A stretch of 9,821 nucleotides of DNA from JBBSUX01 sp038234045 (GTDB lineage: Bacteria > Pseudomonadota > Gammaproteobacteria > Burkholderiales > Burkholderiaceae_C): contig JBBSUX010000123.1 of NCBI GenBank assembly GCA_038234045.1, positions 1 through 9,821 of the forward strand, given 5' to 3'. The notes beneath the pieces are model-generated. The model had not been told where the DNA came from. It saw only the letters and a program-made list of their open reading frames with translations, and did no database searches. Position numbers and translations under genes: made by a program. Positions 1 to 6,709 of this stretch are shown here, piece after piece. Within the stretch, counting starts at the first letter, position 1; every line of letters begins with the position of its first letter.

Positions 1-1767
1 AAAAGAGCCCCACAGGTTCGACAGCGCCATCGGGATCACGGGCAGCTCGATACCGTCGGCTTGGGCCTGTTCCAGAATCTTCATGACTCCGCCCCTGAAC
101 TCCTGTAACTCACCATCGGTCGTCAATGCGCCCTCCGGAAAGATCGCCAGCAGTTCACCGTTTTTCAGCACCTGGGCGGCACGCTCGAACGCCGCGGCAT
201 AGATGGCCGGGTCCTCCTTCTGGGAGGCAATCGGAATCGCTCGGGCCAACCGGAACAGGCCGCCGAGCACCCGCGTTGCGAAGATGCGGTGGTCCATCAC
301 AAAGTGAATGGGGCGCGGGCTGGCCGCCATCAACAACACCGGATCGACAAAGCTCACGTGGTTGCAGACCAGCAGCGCGGCGCCTTCGGCGGGAATGTGC
401 TCCCGACCGCGCACCCGAAAGCGGTAGACGATGTTGGCGGCGATCCAGGCGATGAAACGCAGCAGGTATTCAGGTACCAGCAAAAAGATGTAGCCCGCCA
501 CCACGGCATTGGCGAGACCCGTCGCCAGAAACACCTGCGGCACCGTGGCGCCTGCCGCCAGCAGCGCGCCAGCCAGCACTGCGCTGGCGATCATGAACAG
601 CGCATTGAGGATGTTGTTGGCGGCAATGATGCGGGCGCGGTGCGTAGCCGGGCTGCGCATCTGGATCAACGCATACATCGGCACACTGTAGAGCCCGGCA
701 AAAAGGCTGAGCAAGGCCAGATCGACCATCACGCGCCAGTGCGCGGCGGTCGAGACGAAAGCGCCCAAGCCCATCAGCTCCGAAGCTCGCAGGCCGCGCG
801 ATGCGAAGTAGAGATCCACCGCGAAAACGCTCATGCCGATGGCGCCGAGCGGCACCAGGCCGATCTCCACCTGCTGGCGACTCAGCACTTCGCACAGCAG
901 CGAACCAGTACCGATACCGACCGAGAACACCACCAGCAGCAGCGACGCCACATGCTCGTTGCCATGCAGCACGTCGCGCGCAAAGCTCGGGAACTGCGCC
1001 AGGAACACCGCACCGAAGAACCACATCCAGCTGATGCCCAGCAGCGATCGAAACACCACCTGGTTTTCCCGCGCGAGCTGCAGGTTGCGCCATGTTTCGG
1101 TGAAAGGGTTCCAGTTGATGACGAGCGACGGATCGGTGGCAGGCGCACCGGGAATCGCCCGCGCAACCAGCCTGCCGATGAGCGCGAGGCCCACACAAGA
1201 TGCCGCCACGAAGCCTGGGCCGTTGCCGGGAATGGCGACGAGCAAACCGCCCGCCACGTTGCCGAGCAGGATGGCCACGAAGGTGCCCATCTCCACCACG
1301 CCGTTGCCGCCAGTGAGCTCGCGCGGCGCCAGCACTTGCGGCAGCAACGCGTATTTCACCGGACCGAAAAGTGTCGAATGCACGCCCATCATGAAAGTGC
1401 AGATCAACAGGATCACCACATTGCCGAGAAGAAAACCCGCTGCAGCCAGCAGCATGATGCCGATCTCCAGCGTCTTCACGAAGCGGATCACGCGGGTCTT
1501 GTCGAACTTGTCGGTGAGTTGCCCCGACGTTGCCGAAAACAGCAGAAACGGCAGGATGAAGAGTGCACCGATCACCAGCCCCGCAAGCGCGGGTGGCATC
1601 CACTGCACCTGCAGCTCGTACGTAACAAGGACGGTGAAAGCGAACTTGAAAAGGTTGTCGTTGGCAGCGCCTGAGAACTGCGTCCAGAAGAACGGGGCAA
1701 AGCGGCGCTGGCGTAGAAGGGCGAACTGGCTGGCGTGCTGCCGATCGGGCTCGGGGGGATGGGACAT
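1..1767 (-). CDS. LplT-like lysophospholipid transporter fused to PlsC-type acyltransferase, 3' end beyond left edge
   Basis: The frame is open for 589 codons from ATG at 1767 to the window edge without a stop. Residues about 15-415 are a 12-helix MFS transporter; the N-terminal FSGAANDNLFK (residues 31-41) matches the GAxNDN signature of LplT, the inner-membrane lysophospholipid flippase. After a short junction, residues about 425-589 are a PlsC-like acyltransferase: NHVSFVD gives the HX4D catalytic pair (H470, D475), FPEG lies at 543-546, and the visible end PVIPMALSNLWGSF is typical of these enzymes. By family knowledge such proteins bring lysophospholipids to the cytoplasmic face and reacylate them, for phospholipid repair. 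Larger homologues continue into an AMP-binding acyl-ACP synthetase domain as in Aas; the left edge hides whether this one does. The start is chosen from CAGGAA six bases upstream of the ATG. The gene is divergent from the exported-protein pair at 1954. Confidence 0.88.
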   Translation of the reverse strand, partial: MSHPPEPDRQHASQFALLRQRRFAPFFWTQFSGAANDNLFKFAFTVLVTYELQVQWMPPALAGLVIGALFILPFLLFSATSGQLTDKFDKTRVIRFVKTLEIGIMLLAAAGFLLGNVVILLICTFMMGVHSTLFGPVKYALLPQVLAPRELTGGNGVVEMGTFVAILLGNVAGGLLVAIPGNGPGFVAASCVGLALIGRLVARAIPGAPATDPSLVINWNPFTETWRNLQLARENQVVFRSLLGISWMWFFGAVFLAQFPSFARDVLHGNEHVASLLLVVFSVGIGTGSLLCEVLSRQQVEIGLVPLGAIGMSVFAVDLYFASRGLRASELMGLGAFVSTAAHWRVMVDLALLSLFAGLYSVPMYALIQMRSPATHRARIIAANNILNALFMIASAVLAGALLAAGATVPQVFLATGLANAVVAGYIFLLVPEYLLRFIAWIAANIVYRFRVRGREHIPAEGAALLVCNHVSFVDPVLLMAASPRPIHFVMDHRIFATRVLGGLFRLARAIPIASQKEDPAIYAAAFERAAQVLKNGELLAIFPEGALTTDGELQEFRGGVMKILEQAQADGIELPVIPMALSNLWGSF

Positions 1768-1953
1768 TTGCGTTCCTGGATGCCGCGCCAAGCGCGGAAA
1801 GTGGCCGCATTGTGCAGGAGCAAAGTGACGGCTTGAACGCCAGCAGCCCGCCGCACCCGGAGATCCATTGATCGTCACCTTCCGGTTTACTAGAGGTAAC
1901 ACCCACCGAAAGGCAGGGGCACACCATCTTGCACTTCCATCCTGAGGACTTTC
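1768..1953. other. Divergent intergenic region
   Basis: These 186 bases separate the minus-strand transporter-acyltransferase from the plus-strand exported-protein pair and must hold promoters for both. TTGATC at 1868-1873 could be a plus-strand -35 element, but the -10 at the right distance (TAGAGG, 1891-1896) is poor. An imperfect inverted repeat, TTTAC-TAGAG-GTAA, lies around 1886-1899 and might be an operator. I cannot assign either firmly. Confidence 0.3.
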
Positions 1954-2640
1954 ATGCCATTCACCTTGTTGAAATCGCCTCGTCGCCGAGGACTGCGCCA
2001 GCGGCTCACGGTGCTTGCGGGCGCCATGATTGCGCTGAGTTCGTTCGCGGTCGCCGCCGCAGAAGTCCATCTCAAGGTTGAGGGTACGTTCAAACCTCCA
2101 GCGCCTGAGCAAACCGCCCTTTTTCCAGTGGAAGGTGGCATCGACCGCGCGGACCTGGCGAAAGGAACGTGGTCCATGGCGGTGGTGTATGACGACACTG
2201 CCGCCGACGTGGATCCCGACCCGCACGTAGGTCGGTTTCCTCATGCGATTCGGAGCGCTCGGCTCACGATAGGCGACAAGACCATCGAACTTCCGGTGGG
2301 CCGCGCCGAAATCGTCGTTAGCGACGGCGGTCACGGGTTCTCGTACCGCGAATCGATCAAGGTGGTGGTGCAGGCACCACTCCCGGCGGGGCCCATGCGG
2401 CTGAGCTGGGTACAGCTATTTACGCAACAACGGGACACCGATCTGCGCGGCACTGCCGGCCTGCTGAGCGGCGACGCAATGCCGACTGCCGCACAAATGG
2501 CCAACTTCCCTACGACACAACCGTTCGACCGCTTTCTGGAACTGCGCGTCGACTCGCCAGCCGGTGCTGCACGACCCCTGCTTTACCTCAGCTCATCCGA
2601 GCTTTCGGCAATAGCGACAACCCATTCACCGACTCACTGA
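1954..2640 (+). CDS. Exported protein of unknown function
   Basis: A 228-residue protein with a clear export signal: a basic N-terminus (KSPRRRGLRQR, residues 7-17), a hydrophobic core (18-35) and a likely cleavage after AAA at residue 36. The RR pairs followed by a leucine loosely resemble a twin-arginine signal, but the Sec route is equally possible. The mature part begins as a beta-rich domain; residues 79-99 (YDDTAADVDPDPHVGRFPHAI) resemble a pattern I associate with secreted beta-sandwich proteins, in which an acidic stretch is followed by G-R-Y/F and A-I. No catalytic motif and no C-terminal anchor are visible. The start is supported by TGAGGA just upstream of the ATG. The next gene begins 9 bases after the stop with the same Shine-Dalgarno sequence, so the two are probably co-transcribed. 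I do not recognise the family. Confidence 0.8.
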   Translation: MPFTLLKSPRRRGLRQRLTVLAGAMIALSSFAVAAAEVHLKVEGTFKPPAPEQTALFPVEGGIDRADLAKGTWSMAVVYDDTAADVDPDPHVGRFPHAIRSARLTIGDKTIELPVGRAEIVVSDGGHGFSYRESIKVVVQAPLPAGPMRLSWVQLFTQQRDTDLRGTAGLLSGDAMPTAAQMANFPTTQPFDRFLELRVDSPAGAARPLLYLSSSELSAIATTHSPTH

Positions 2641-2649
2641 GGACGCCGC

Positions 2650-3060
2650 ATGTTCAAAATCGAAATGATGTCGGTGGGCCGTGCTTTCGGAAAAACCGTG
2701 GTGGTGTTGTCGATTGCGCTGCTGAGCGCATGTGGCGGCGGAGGCAGTGTCGATGTGGGCGTCGCCGTGCCGATTCAGCCCGATCCCGGGCCGGTTGTGG
2801 TGGCTGTGGCACCGCTTTCCCTTGCGCTCACTCGGGTCGGACCGAACGCGATAGCCGTCGACTGGAGCGATGACCCGCTCGTGGACACCTTCTATGTAAT
2901 CAGGGACGGGGTAACGATTGCCAGCGTTTCTTCCACTACGACCTTGATCGACAATTCAGTTTTTGTGGACGAGACGTACTGCTATTCGGTCGAGGGAGAT
3001 TCGCCCTCCGGATTGCTGGTCGCCGCCAGCAGTGTGGGCTGTATTTCCGTTGTACCGTGA
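2650..3060 (+). CDS. Small lipoprotein with an Fn3-like domain
   Basis: A 136-residue predicted lipoprotein. The signal sequence has a hydrophobic core (residues 17-25) ending in the lipobox LSAC, with lipidation expected at C28, followed by a GGGGS linker and a proline/valine-rich spacer to about residue 54. Residues about 56-136 look like one fibronectin type III-like beta sandwich: W72, then FYVIRDG (81-87), a TTTLIDN turn and TYCYSV (109-114). C111 and C131 could form a disulfide. Residues +2 and +3 after the lipidated Cys are Gly, which does not suggest inner-membrane retention. The ribosome binding site TGAGGA overlaps the stop codon of the preceding gene. It is probably a surface or periplasmic partner of the upstream exported protein, but that is inferred from gene order only. 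Confidence 0.8.
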   Translation: MFKIEMMSVGRAFGKTVVVLSIALLSACGGGGSVDVGVAVPIQPDPGPVVVAVAPLSLALTRVGPNAIAVDWSDDPLVDTFYVIRDGVTIASVSSTTTLIDNSVFVDETYCYSVEGDSPSGLLVAASSVGCISVVP

Positions 3061-3069
3061 TGACGGCGC

Positions 3070-3098
3070 TGGGCAAACGCGGGATGCCTGACTACAAT
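3070..3098 (+). promoter_or_regulatory. Sigma70-type promoter of the riboswitch-dadA transcript
   Basis: TGGGCA (3070-3075) and TACAAT (3093-3098) are 17 bases apart and match the -35 and -10 consensus at 4/6 and 5/6 positions. Transcription would begin near 3102-3106, at the 5' strand of the first aptamer's P1 helix. That agreement between promoter position and RNA boundary supports the call. Confidence 0.6.
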
Positions 3099-3101
3099 TT
3101 A

Positions 3102-3380
3102 GGTCGCAGGAGAGCGAAAGACCCGTTGCAACCATCTGACGGGCCTTTCCACCGAAGGCGCAAACTCCCATGAACGCTCAGGTGACCGCTGGCAAGCAAG
3201 CCCATTCGCTTGCCGGGGGTTGGGTACTGCGAACCATCATCAGCCGTCTGGAGAGCCGCTGAGTCGGGATGTCCCATCACCGGGACCTGCTGGCACAGCG
3301 CACCGAAGGAGCAAATGCGGTCACCATGGGTACGGCATGAATCTCTCAGGTACCGAGGACAGGGGGAGCGGCAGCTGGGT
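3102..3380 (+). ncRNA. Tandem (two-aptamer) glycine riboswitch
   Basis: Two copies of the glycine aptamer core occur head to tail. Aptamer 1 (about 3102-3235) has GGAGAG at 3109-3114, CACCGAAGGCGCAA at 3150-3163 and CTCAGG at 3177-3182; its P1 closes by GGTCGCAG (3102-3109) with CTGCGAACC (3227-3235), with one bulged A. Aptamer 2 (about 3241-3378) has GGAGAG at 3250-3255, CACCGAAGGAGCAA at 3301-3314, CTCTCAGG at 3343-3350 and GGACAG at 3357-3362. The GAGCG/CGCTC helix of aptamer 1 and the GAGAG/CTCTC helix of aptamer 2 differ in compensating positions. The linker is only a few bases, as in known cooperative tandem glycine riboswitches. Most of these activate expression on glycine binding and control gcv operons or transporters; here the controlled gene is dadA. 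Aptamer 1 carries an extra 9-bp stem (3189-3197/3208-3216) where aptamer 2 has GGACAG. Confidence 0.93.
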
Positions 3381-3390
3381 CGATCTGCGT

Positions 3391-3441
3391 GAGCTATTTT
3401 TTTAATAGCTAGTAGCGCGTATCGGCAAAGCGCTACAGCTC
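3391..3441 (+). repeat. Comamonadaceae-type intergenic hairpin repeat
   Basis: Two overlapping hairpins: AGCTATT (3392-3398) with AATAGCT (3404-3410) around a T5 loop, and AGCT-A-GTAGCGC (3407-3418) with GCGCTACAGCT (3430-3440) around an 11-base loop. They share AGCT at 3407-3410, so they are mutually exclusive. GAGCT (3391-3395) can also close the whole element by pairing with AGCTC (3437-3441). The AATAGCT...TAGCGC/GCGCTA layout resembles a short repeat that I recall as very abundant between genes in Acidovorax, Polaromonas, Rhodoferax and relatives. It sits between the riboswitch and the dadA ribosome binding site, where an expression platform would be expected. Confidence 0.65.
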
Positions 3442-3442
3442 G

Positions 3443-3448
3443 AAAAGG
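3443..3448 (+). promoter_or_regulatory. Weak dadA ribosome binding site
   Basis: AAAAGG at 3443-3448 is the only purine-rich match near the ATG at 3461. The 12-base spacing is longer than the usual 5-9, so unaided initiation may be weak. It lies just outside the 3' strand of the repeat hairpin and could become more or less exposed as the leader refolds. Confidence 0.45.
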
Positions 3449-3460
3449 TTCGCAAATATC

Positions 3461-4762
3461 ATGCGTGTCATCGTTCTCGGTTCCGGCTTGCTCGGGATCA
3501 CTTCTGCCCACTATCTTCAGCAACTCGGCCACGAAGTCATTGTGATTGACCGGCAGGCCTCACCCGCGGCTGAGACCAGCTTCGCCAATGGCGGGCAGAT
3601 CTCGGTCAGCCACGCCGAACCCTGGGCCAATCCTTCGGCGCCCTTGAAGGTCTTGCAATGGCTGGCGCGTGAAGATGCGCCGCTGCTGTTTCGCCCGCGA
3701 GCCGATTTGCGGCAATGGCTCTGGGGCCTTCAGTTTTTGCGCGAATGCACGCCAGCCCGCACGCGGCACAACATCGGGCAGATCGTGCGGCTTGGCACCT
3801 ACAGCCGCGAAACCTTGCAGCAACTACGCGCCGATCTCGGCCTGCAATACGAACAGCGCACGCAGGGCATCCTGCATTTCTACACGAGCCAGAAGGAGTT
3901 CGACCACGCCGAGGCGCCGGCCGCGCAGATGCGCGCGCTCGGCTGCGACCGCCGCGTGATCTCCGCCGACGAGGCCCTGGCGATCGAGCCCGCGCTGGCG
4001 CATATCCGCCCGCAACTGGCGGGAGCGACCTACACGGCAGAGGACGAATCGGGCGACGCCCAGCATTTCACGCGGGCACTGGCCGACCGCTGCCGAACCA
4101 ACGGCGTGCAGTTTCGCATGGGCCACACCATCACGGCAATGCGTGCTACCGGCGGGCGGATCGAGCATGTCGAGGTGACAGATGACGAGGGCCGGTTCCA
4201 GCAACTCAAGGCAGACGCTTATGTGCTGGCACTCGGCGCCTTCAGCCCGCTGCTGGCGGCACCTTTGGGGCTGCGCCTGCCGATCTACCCGGCCAAGGGA
4301 TATTCGCTCACGATGCCGGTGAAGGACGCATCACGTGCGCATCAGGTTTCGCTCACCGACGATGAATTCAAGTTGGTGTTCTCGCGCTTTACCGGGCCGG
4401 ACGGCGACCGGCTCCGGGTGGCCGGAACGGCAGAGTTCAACGGCTACGACCGCCACCTGAACCCGGTGCGTTGCGACGCGCTGTTGCGTCGCACGGAAGC
4501 GCTTTTTCCCGGTGCGGGCGACACCAGCCAGGCGCAGTTCTGGACGGGTCTGCGCCCCGCCACGCCGAGCAATGTGCCGTTGATCGGCGCCACGCGGCTC
4601 GGCAACCTGTTTCTCAACACCGGGCACGGCACGCTGGGCTGGACGCATGCCTGCGGCTCGGGCAAATCGATCGCGCGCATCGTGAGCGGACTGGCACCCG
4701 AGCTCGATTTCGCGTTTACTGGCAATCGCTCGCGCTCAGGGGCCGCACTGCAACCGGCGTGA
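3461..4762 (+). CDS. dadA: D-amino acid dehydrogenase, FAD-dependent (DadA family)
   Basis: A 433-residue flavoprotein, full length for the DadA small subunit. It oxidatively deaminates D-amino acids (classically D-alanine made by alanine racemase) to 2-oxo acids and ammonia, passing electrons to the respiratory chain at the inner membrane. The N-terminus has the Rossmann motif GSGLLG (residues 7-12) with D30 at the end of strand 2 for the FAD ribose. NGGQISVSHAEPWANP follows, near residue 45, and matches the DadA NAGQISxxxxxPWAxP block. The C-terminal FAD-binding part has GLRPATPSNVPLIG (from 363) and NTGHGTLGWTHACGSG (from 386), both diagnostic. The gene sits alone behind a tandem glycine riboswitch, so expression should respond to glycine; the protein may therefore act on glycine-related amines, or D-amino acid and glycine catabolism may be co-regulated. 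Substrate cannot be read from sequence. Other DadA-type oxidases in the same family are an alternative to dadA proper. Confidence 0.9.
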   Translation: MRVIVLGSGLLGITSAHYLQQLGHEVIVIDRQASPAAETSFANGGQISVSHAEPWANPSAPLKVLQWLAREDAPLLFRPRADLRQWLWGLQFLRECTPARTRHNIGQIVRLGTYSRETLQQLRADLGLQYEQRTQGILHFYTSQKEFDHAEAPAAQMRALGCDRRVISADEALAIEPALAHIRPQLAGATYTAEDESGDAQHFTRALADRCRTNGVQFRMGHTITAMRATGGRIEHVEVTDDEGRFQQLKADAYVLALGAFSPLLAAPLGLRLPIYPAKGYSLTMPVKDASRAHQVSLTDDEFKLVFSRFTGPDGDRLRVAGTAEFNGYDRHLNPVRCDALLRRTEALFPGAGDTSQAQFWTGLRPATPSNVPLIGATRLGNLFLNTGHGTLGWTHACGSGKSIARIVSGLAPELDFAFTGNRSRSGAALQPA

Positions 4763-4773
4763 AGGTCAGCATC

Positions 4774-4805
4774 AGCGGATTAGCGGATTAGCGGATTAGC
4801 GGATC
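4774..4805. repeat. Four tandem copies of an 8-bp unit
   Basis: AGCGGATT occurs at 4774-4781, 4782-4789 and 4790-4797, followed by the variant AGCGGATC at 4798-4805. The array fills nearly all of the gap between the convergent dadA and clc genes, and its last two bases form part of the clc stop codon. It has no dyad symmetry and is not a terminator. It looks like slippage-generated sequence. Confidence 0.9.
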
Positions 4806-6597
4806 AGGGTGACGGAGCGCCGGCACGCCACGGCGGCTGGCGCAGCCGTTCACGCACTACTTCCTCGTCGAAGAAGCCAGCCGAAGCCTTCACCAGATCG
4901 CTGCGGCTGATGATGCCGACTAGCTGCAGGTTGTCGTCTTCCGCCACCACCGGCAGCCGCTCGTAACCTTGCGCCGCCATGCGACCCGCCACAGACCGGC
5001 AATCCTCAAGCGCAGTCGCTGTGGCAAGCGGCAGCGGTGCCTTGGACAGCAGATCGGAAACGAGCGTCCTATTGAACGCGTCGAGCGGCGCCGCAAGCAA
5101 GGCTGAACGGTCGATCATGCCCAGCAGCTTGCCGTCTTCCAGCACCACCGGATAGGCGCGGTGCACCTGCCCTTCTCCGAAATAGCGTTGCAGGGCTGCG
5201 TGCACCGTGATGCCTGCAGGGATCGTCTGCACATCGCGTGTCATCACCTCTCCCACGTCCTGCCGCTCTAGCGGATCGACGCCATATTCGCGGTAGATAT
5301 GCTGGCCGCGACGGGCGATCTTCTCGGTCATGATCGACCGCTTCATCGTGAGGATCGTGAAACCATAGGACACCGAAGTAGCCAATAGCAGCGGCAACAT
5401 GGCATTGGTGTCGTGCGTGAGCCCGAGCGCAAACACCACGGCCGTCAGTGGCGCACCCAACACACCGCCCAATGTTGCAGCCATGCACACCAGCGGCCAG
5501 AGCGCAGCGTTTTGTCCCGGCAGGATGTGTCCCAACAGCACACCGAGGCCAGCACCCATCATCAGCAGCGGGGCCAGCACGCCGCCTGAAGTGCCAGAAC
5601 CCAGTGCGATCACCCAGATCACGGCCTTGACGGCGAGCAGCGCCATGGCCGCGCCGAGCAGCAGATGGTTGTTGAGGAGGTCACCGATGACGTCGTAGCC
5701 GACACCCAGCGCACGCGGCTGCATCCAGCCGCCAATGCCGACCACCAGACCGCCGATCGCGGGCCACCACATCCAGTGGATGCGCGAATGTCCGAACAGA
5801 TCTTCCACCTTGTAGAGTGCAATCGACAGCCCGCTCGCTAACGCACCACTCAGCAGGCCGGCAACGATGCAGGAGAAAAGTGCCGGCAGGCTGGCAACAC
5901 CCGTCTGCAAGGGGAAAAGCGGGCCAGCGTCGAGTAGCAACACGCGCAAAAAGCCCGCTACCGCGCAGGCAATCGCCACCGGCAACAGGCTGCGCGGCCG
6001 CAGCTCGAACAGCAGCAGCTCGACAGCGAGCAAAACTCCCGCCACCGGAGTGCCGAAGACCGCCGTCATGCCGGCCATGGCGCCGGCTACCAGCAAGGTC
6101 TTGCGCTCTGCCGCGCTCACATGGAAATACTGCGCAATGAGTGAGCCGATCGAGCCGCCCGTCATGATGATCGGCCCCTCGGCGCCGAACGGCCCGCCGC
6201 TGCCGATCACGATTCCCGACGAGAGCGGTTTTAGCACCGCCACAATGGGCGACATACGGCTCTTGCCGAAAAGGATGGCTTCGATCGCCTCCGGTATGCC
6301 GTGGCCCCGGATCTTGGGCGAACCGAAGCGTGCCATCAGCCCAACGATCAGCCCGCCGATCGCCGGCACCACGATGACCCACGCGCCCAGCGTGTTGTCT
6401 GCTGGCGAGTGGTTTTCCAGCGAGAAGGTCTGGAAGAAAAACAGGTTGGTGAAGAAGTGGATCAGCGTCAGCAGCAGCCATGCCGCAGGCACGCCCAAGG
6501 CGCCGATGCCCGCAGCGAGCGCGGAGATGCGCAGGAGACGGGAATCAACCGTGAAGTCCTGTTTGGTGTTGAAAGCTGGGGCGGGGTTGGGAACCAT
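4804..6597 (-). CDS. CLC-family chloride channel/transporter with two C-terminal CBS domains
   Basis: A 597-residue inner-membrane protein: about 20-430 is the CLC membrane domain, CBS1 about 447-502 and CBS2 about 512-572. CLC proteins move Cl- and similar anions, either passively or exchanged for protons; CBS pairs usually bind adenine nucleotides and tune gating. The anion-pathway motifs are present in modified form: GHGIPE (98-103) for GSGIP, GAEGP (138-142) with the gating glutamate E140, and GGVLAP (338-343) for GxFxP. Aligned by eye, the internal proton glutamate (E203 of E. coli ClC-ec1) falls on L194, next to E193, and the pore tyrosine (Y445) on a methionine within SIMTEKIARRG. No Shine-Dalgarno sequence precedes ATG 6597, and no better in-frame start is visible. 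The gene follows the FIST gene after 112 bases on the same strand and converges on dadA. Confidence 0.92.
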   Translation of the reverse strand: MVPNPAPAFNTKQDFTVDSRLLRISALAAGIGALGVPAAWLLLTLIHFFTNLFFFQTFSLENHSPADNTLGAWVIVVPAIGGLIVGLMARFGSPKIRGHGIPEAIEAILFGKSRMSPIVAVLKPLSSGIVIGSGGPFGAEGPIIMTGGSIGSLIAQYFHVSAAERKTLLVAGAMAGMTAVFGTPVAGVLLAVELLLFELRPRSLLPVAIACAVAGFLRVLLLDAGPLFPLQTGVASLPALFSCIVAGLLSGALASGLSIALYKVEDLFGHSRIHWMWWPAIGGLVVGIGGWMQPRALGVGYDVIGDLLNNHLLLGAAMALLAVKAVIWVIALGSGTSGGVLAPLLMMGAGLGVLLGHILPGQNAALWPLVCMAATLGGVLGAPLTAVVFALGLTHDTNAMLPLLLATSVSYGFTILTMKRSIMTEKIARRGQHIYREYGVDPLERQDVGEVMTRDVQTIPAGITVHAALQRYFGEGQVHRAYPVVLEDGKLLGMIDRSALLAAPLDAFNRTLVSDLLSKAPLPLATATALEDCRSVAGRMAAQGYERLPVVAEDDNLQLVGIISRSDLVKASAGFFDEEVVRERLRQPPWRAGAPSP

Positions 6598-6709
6598 GTT
6601 GGGGACGAAAAAGGAGGACTGACGACAAACGGGAACATGCGCGGCTCGACCGGCGCAGCCAGTTGGATCTGGACGGTCTGTATTGTCGTCTGTGGGCGCC
6701 GCGAGGTGC

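Noticed and set aside
289..1674. 461-codon open frame on the plus strand, rich in His, Gln and Arg
   Set aside because: It is antisense to the transporter-acyltransferase gene, whose LplT and PlsC motifs are clear. The composition is what a high-GC antisense frame gives, and no domain or good start is visible.
470..1927. 485-codon open frame on the minus strand starting at 1927
   Set aside because: It is a different frame from the real minus-strand gene starting at 1767; it has no recognisable domain and is rich in Arg, Ala and Gly as expected of a shadow frame.
3392..3410. Possible intrinsic terminator at AGCTATT-T5-AATAGCT
   Set aside because: The stem is AT-rich, and the T run is in the loop instead of following the stem, so it does not fit a standard terminator. 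It is better explained as part of the hairpin repeat.
3092..3532. Open frames on both strands across the dadA leader (for example minus 3092-3532, plus 3210-3392 and 3220-3405)
   Set aside because: This stretch is explained by the structured glycine riboswitch; the frames follow no family and the minus-strand one runs into dadA.
5867..6622. 251-codon plus-strand frame opposite clc
   Set aside because: It is antisense to the strongly conserved CLC domain and shows low-complexity composition without any motif.
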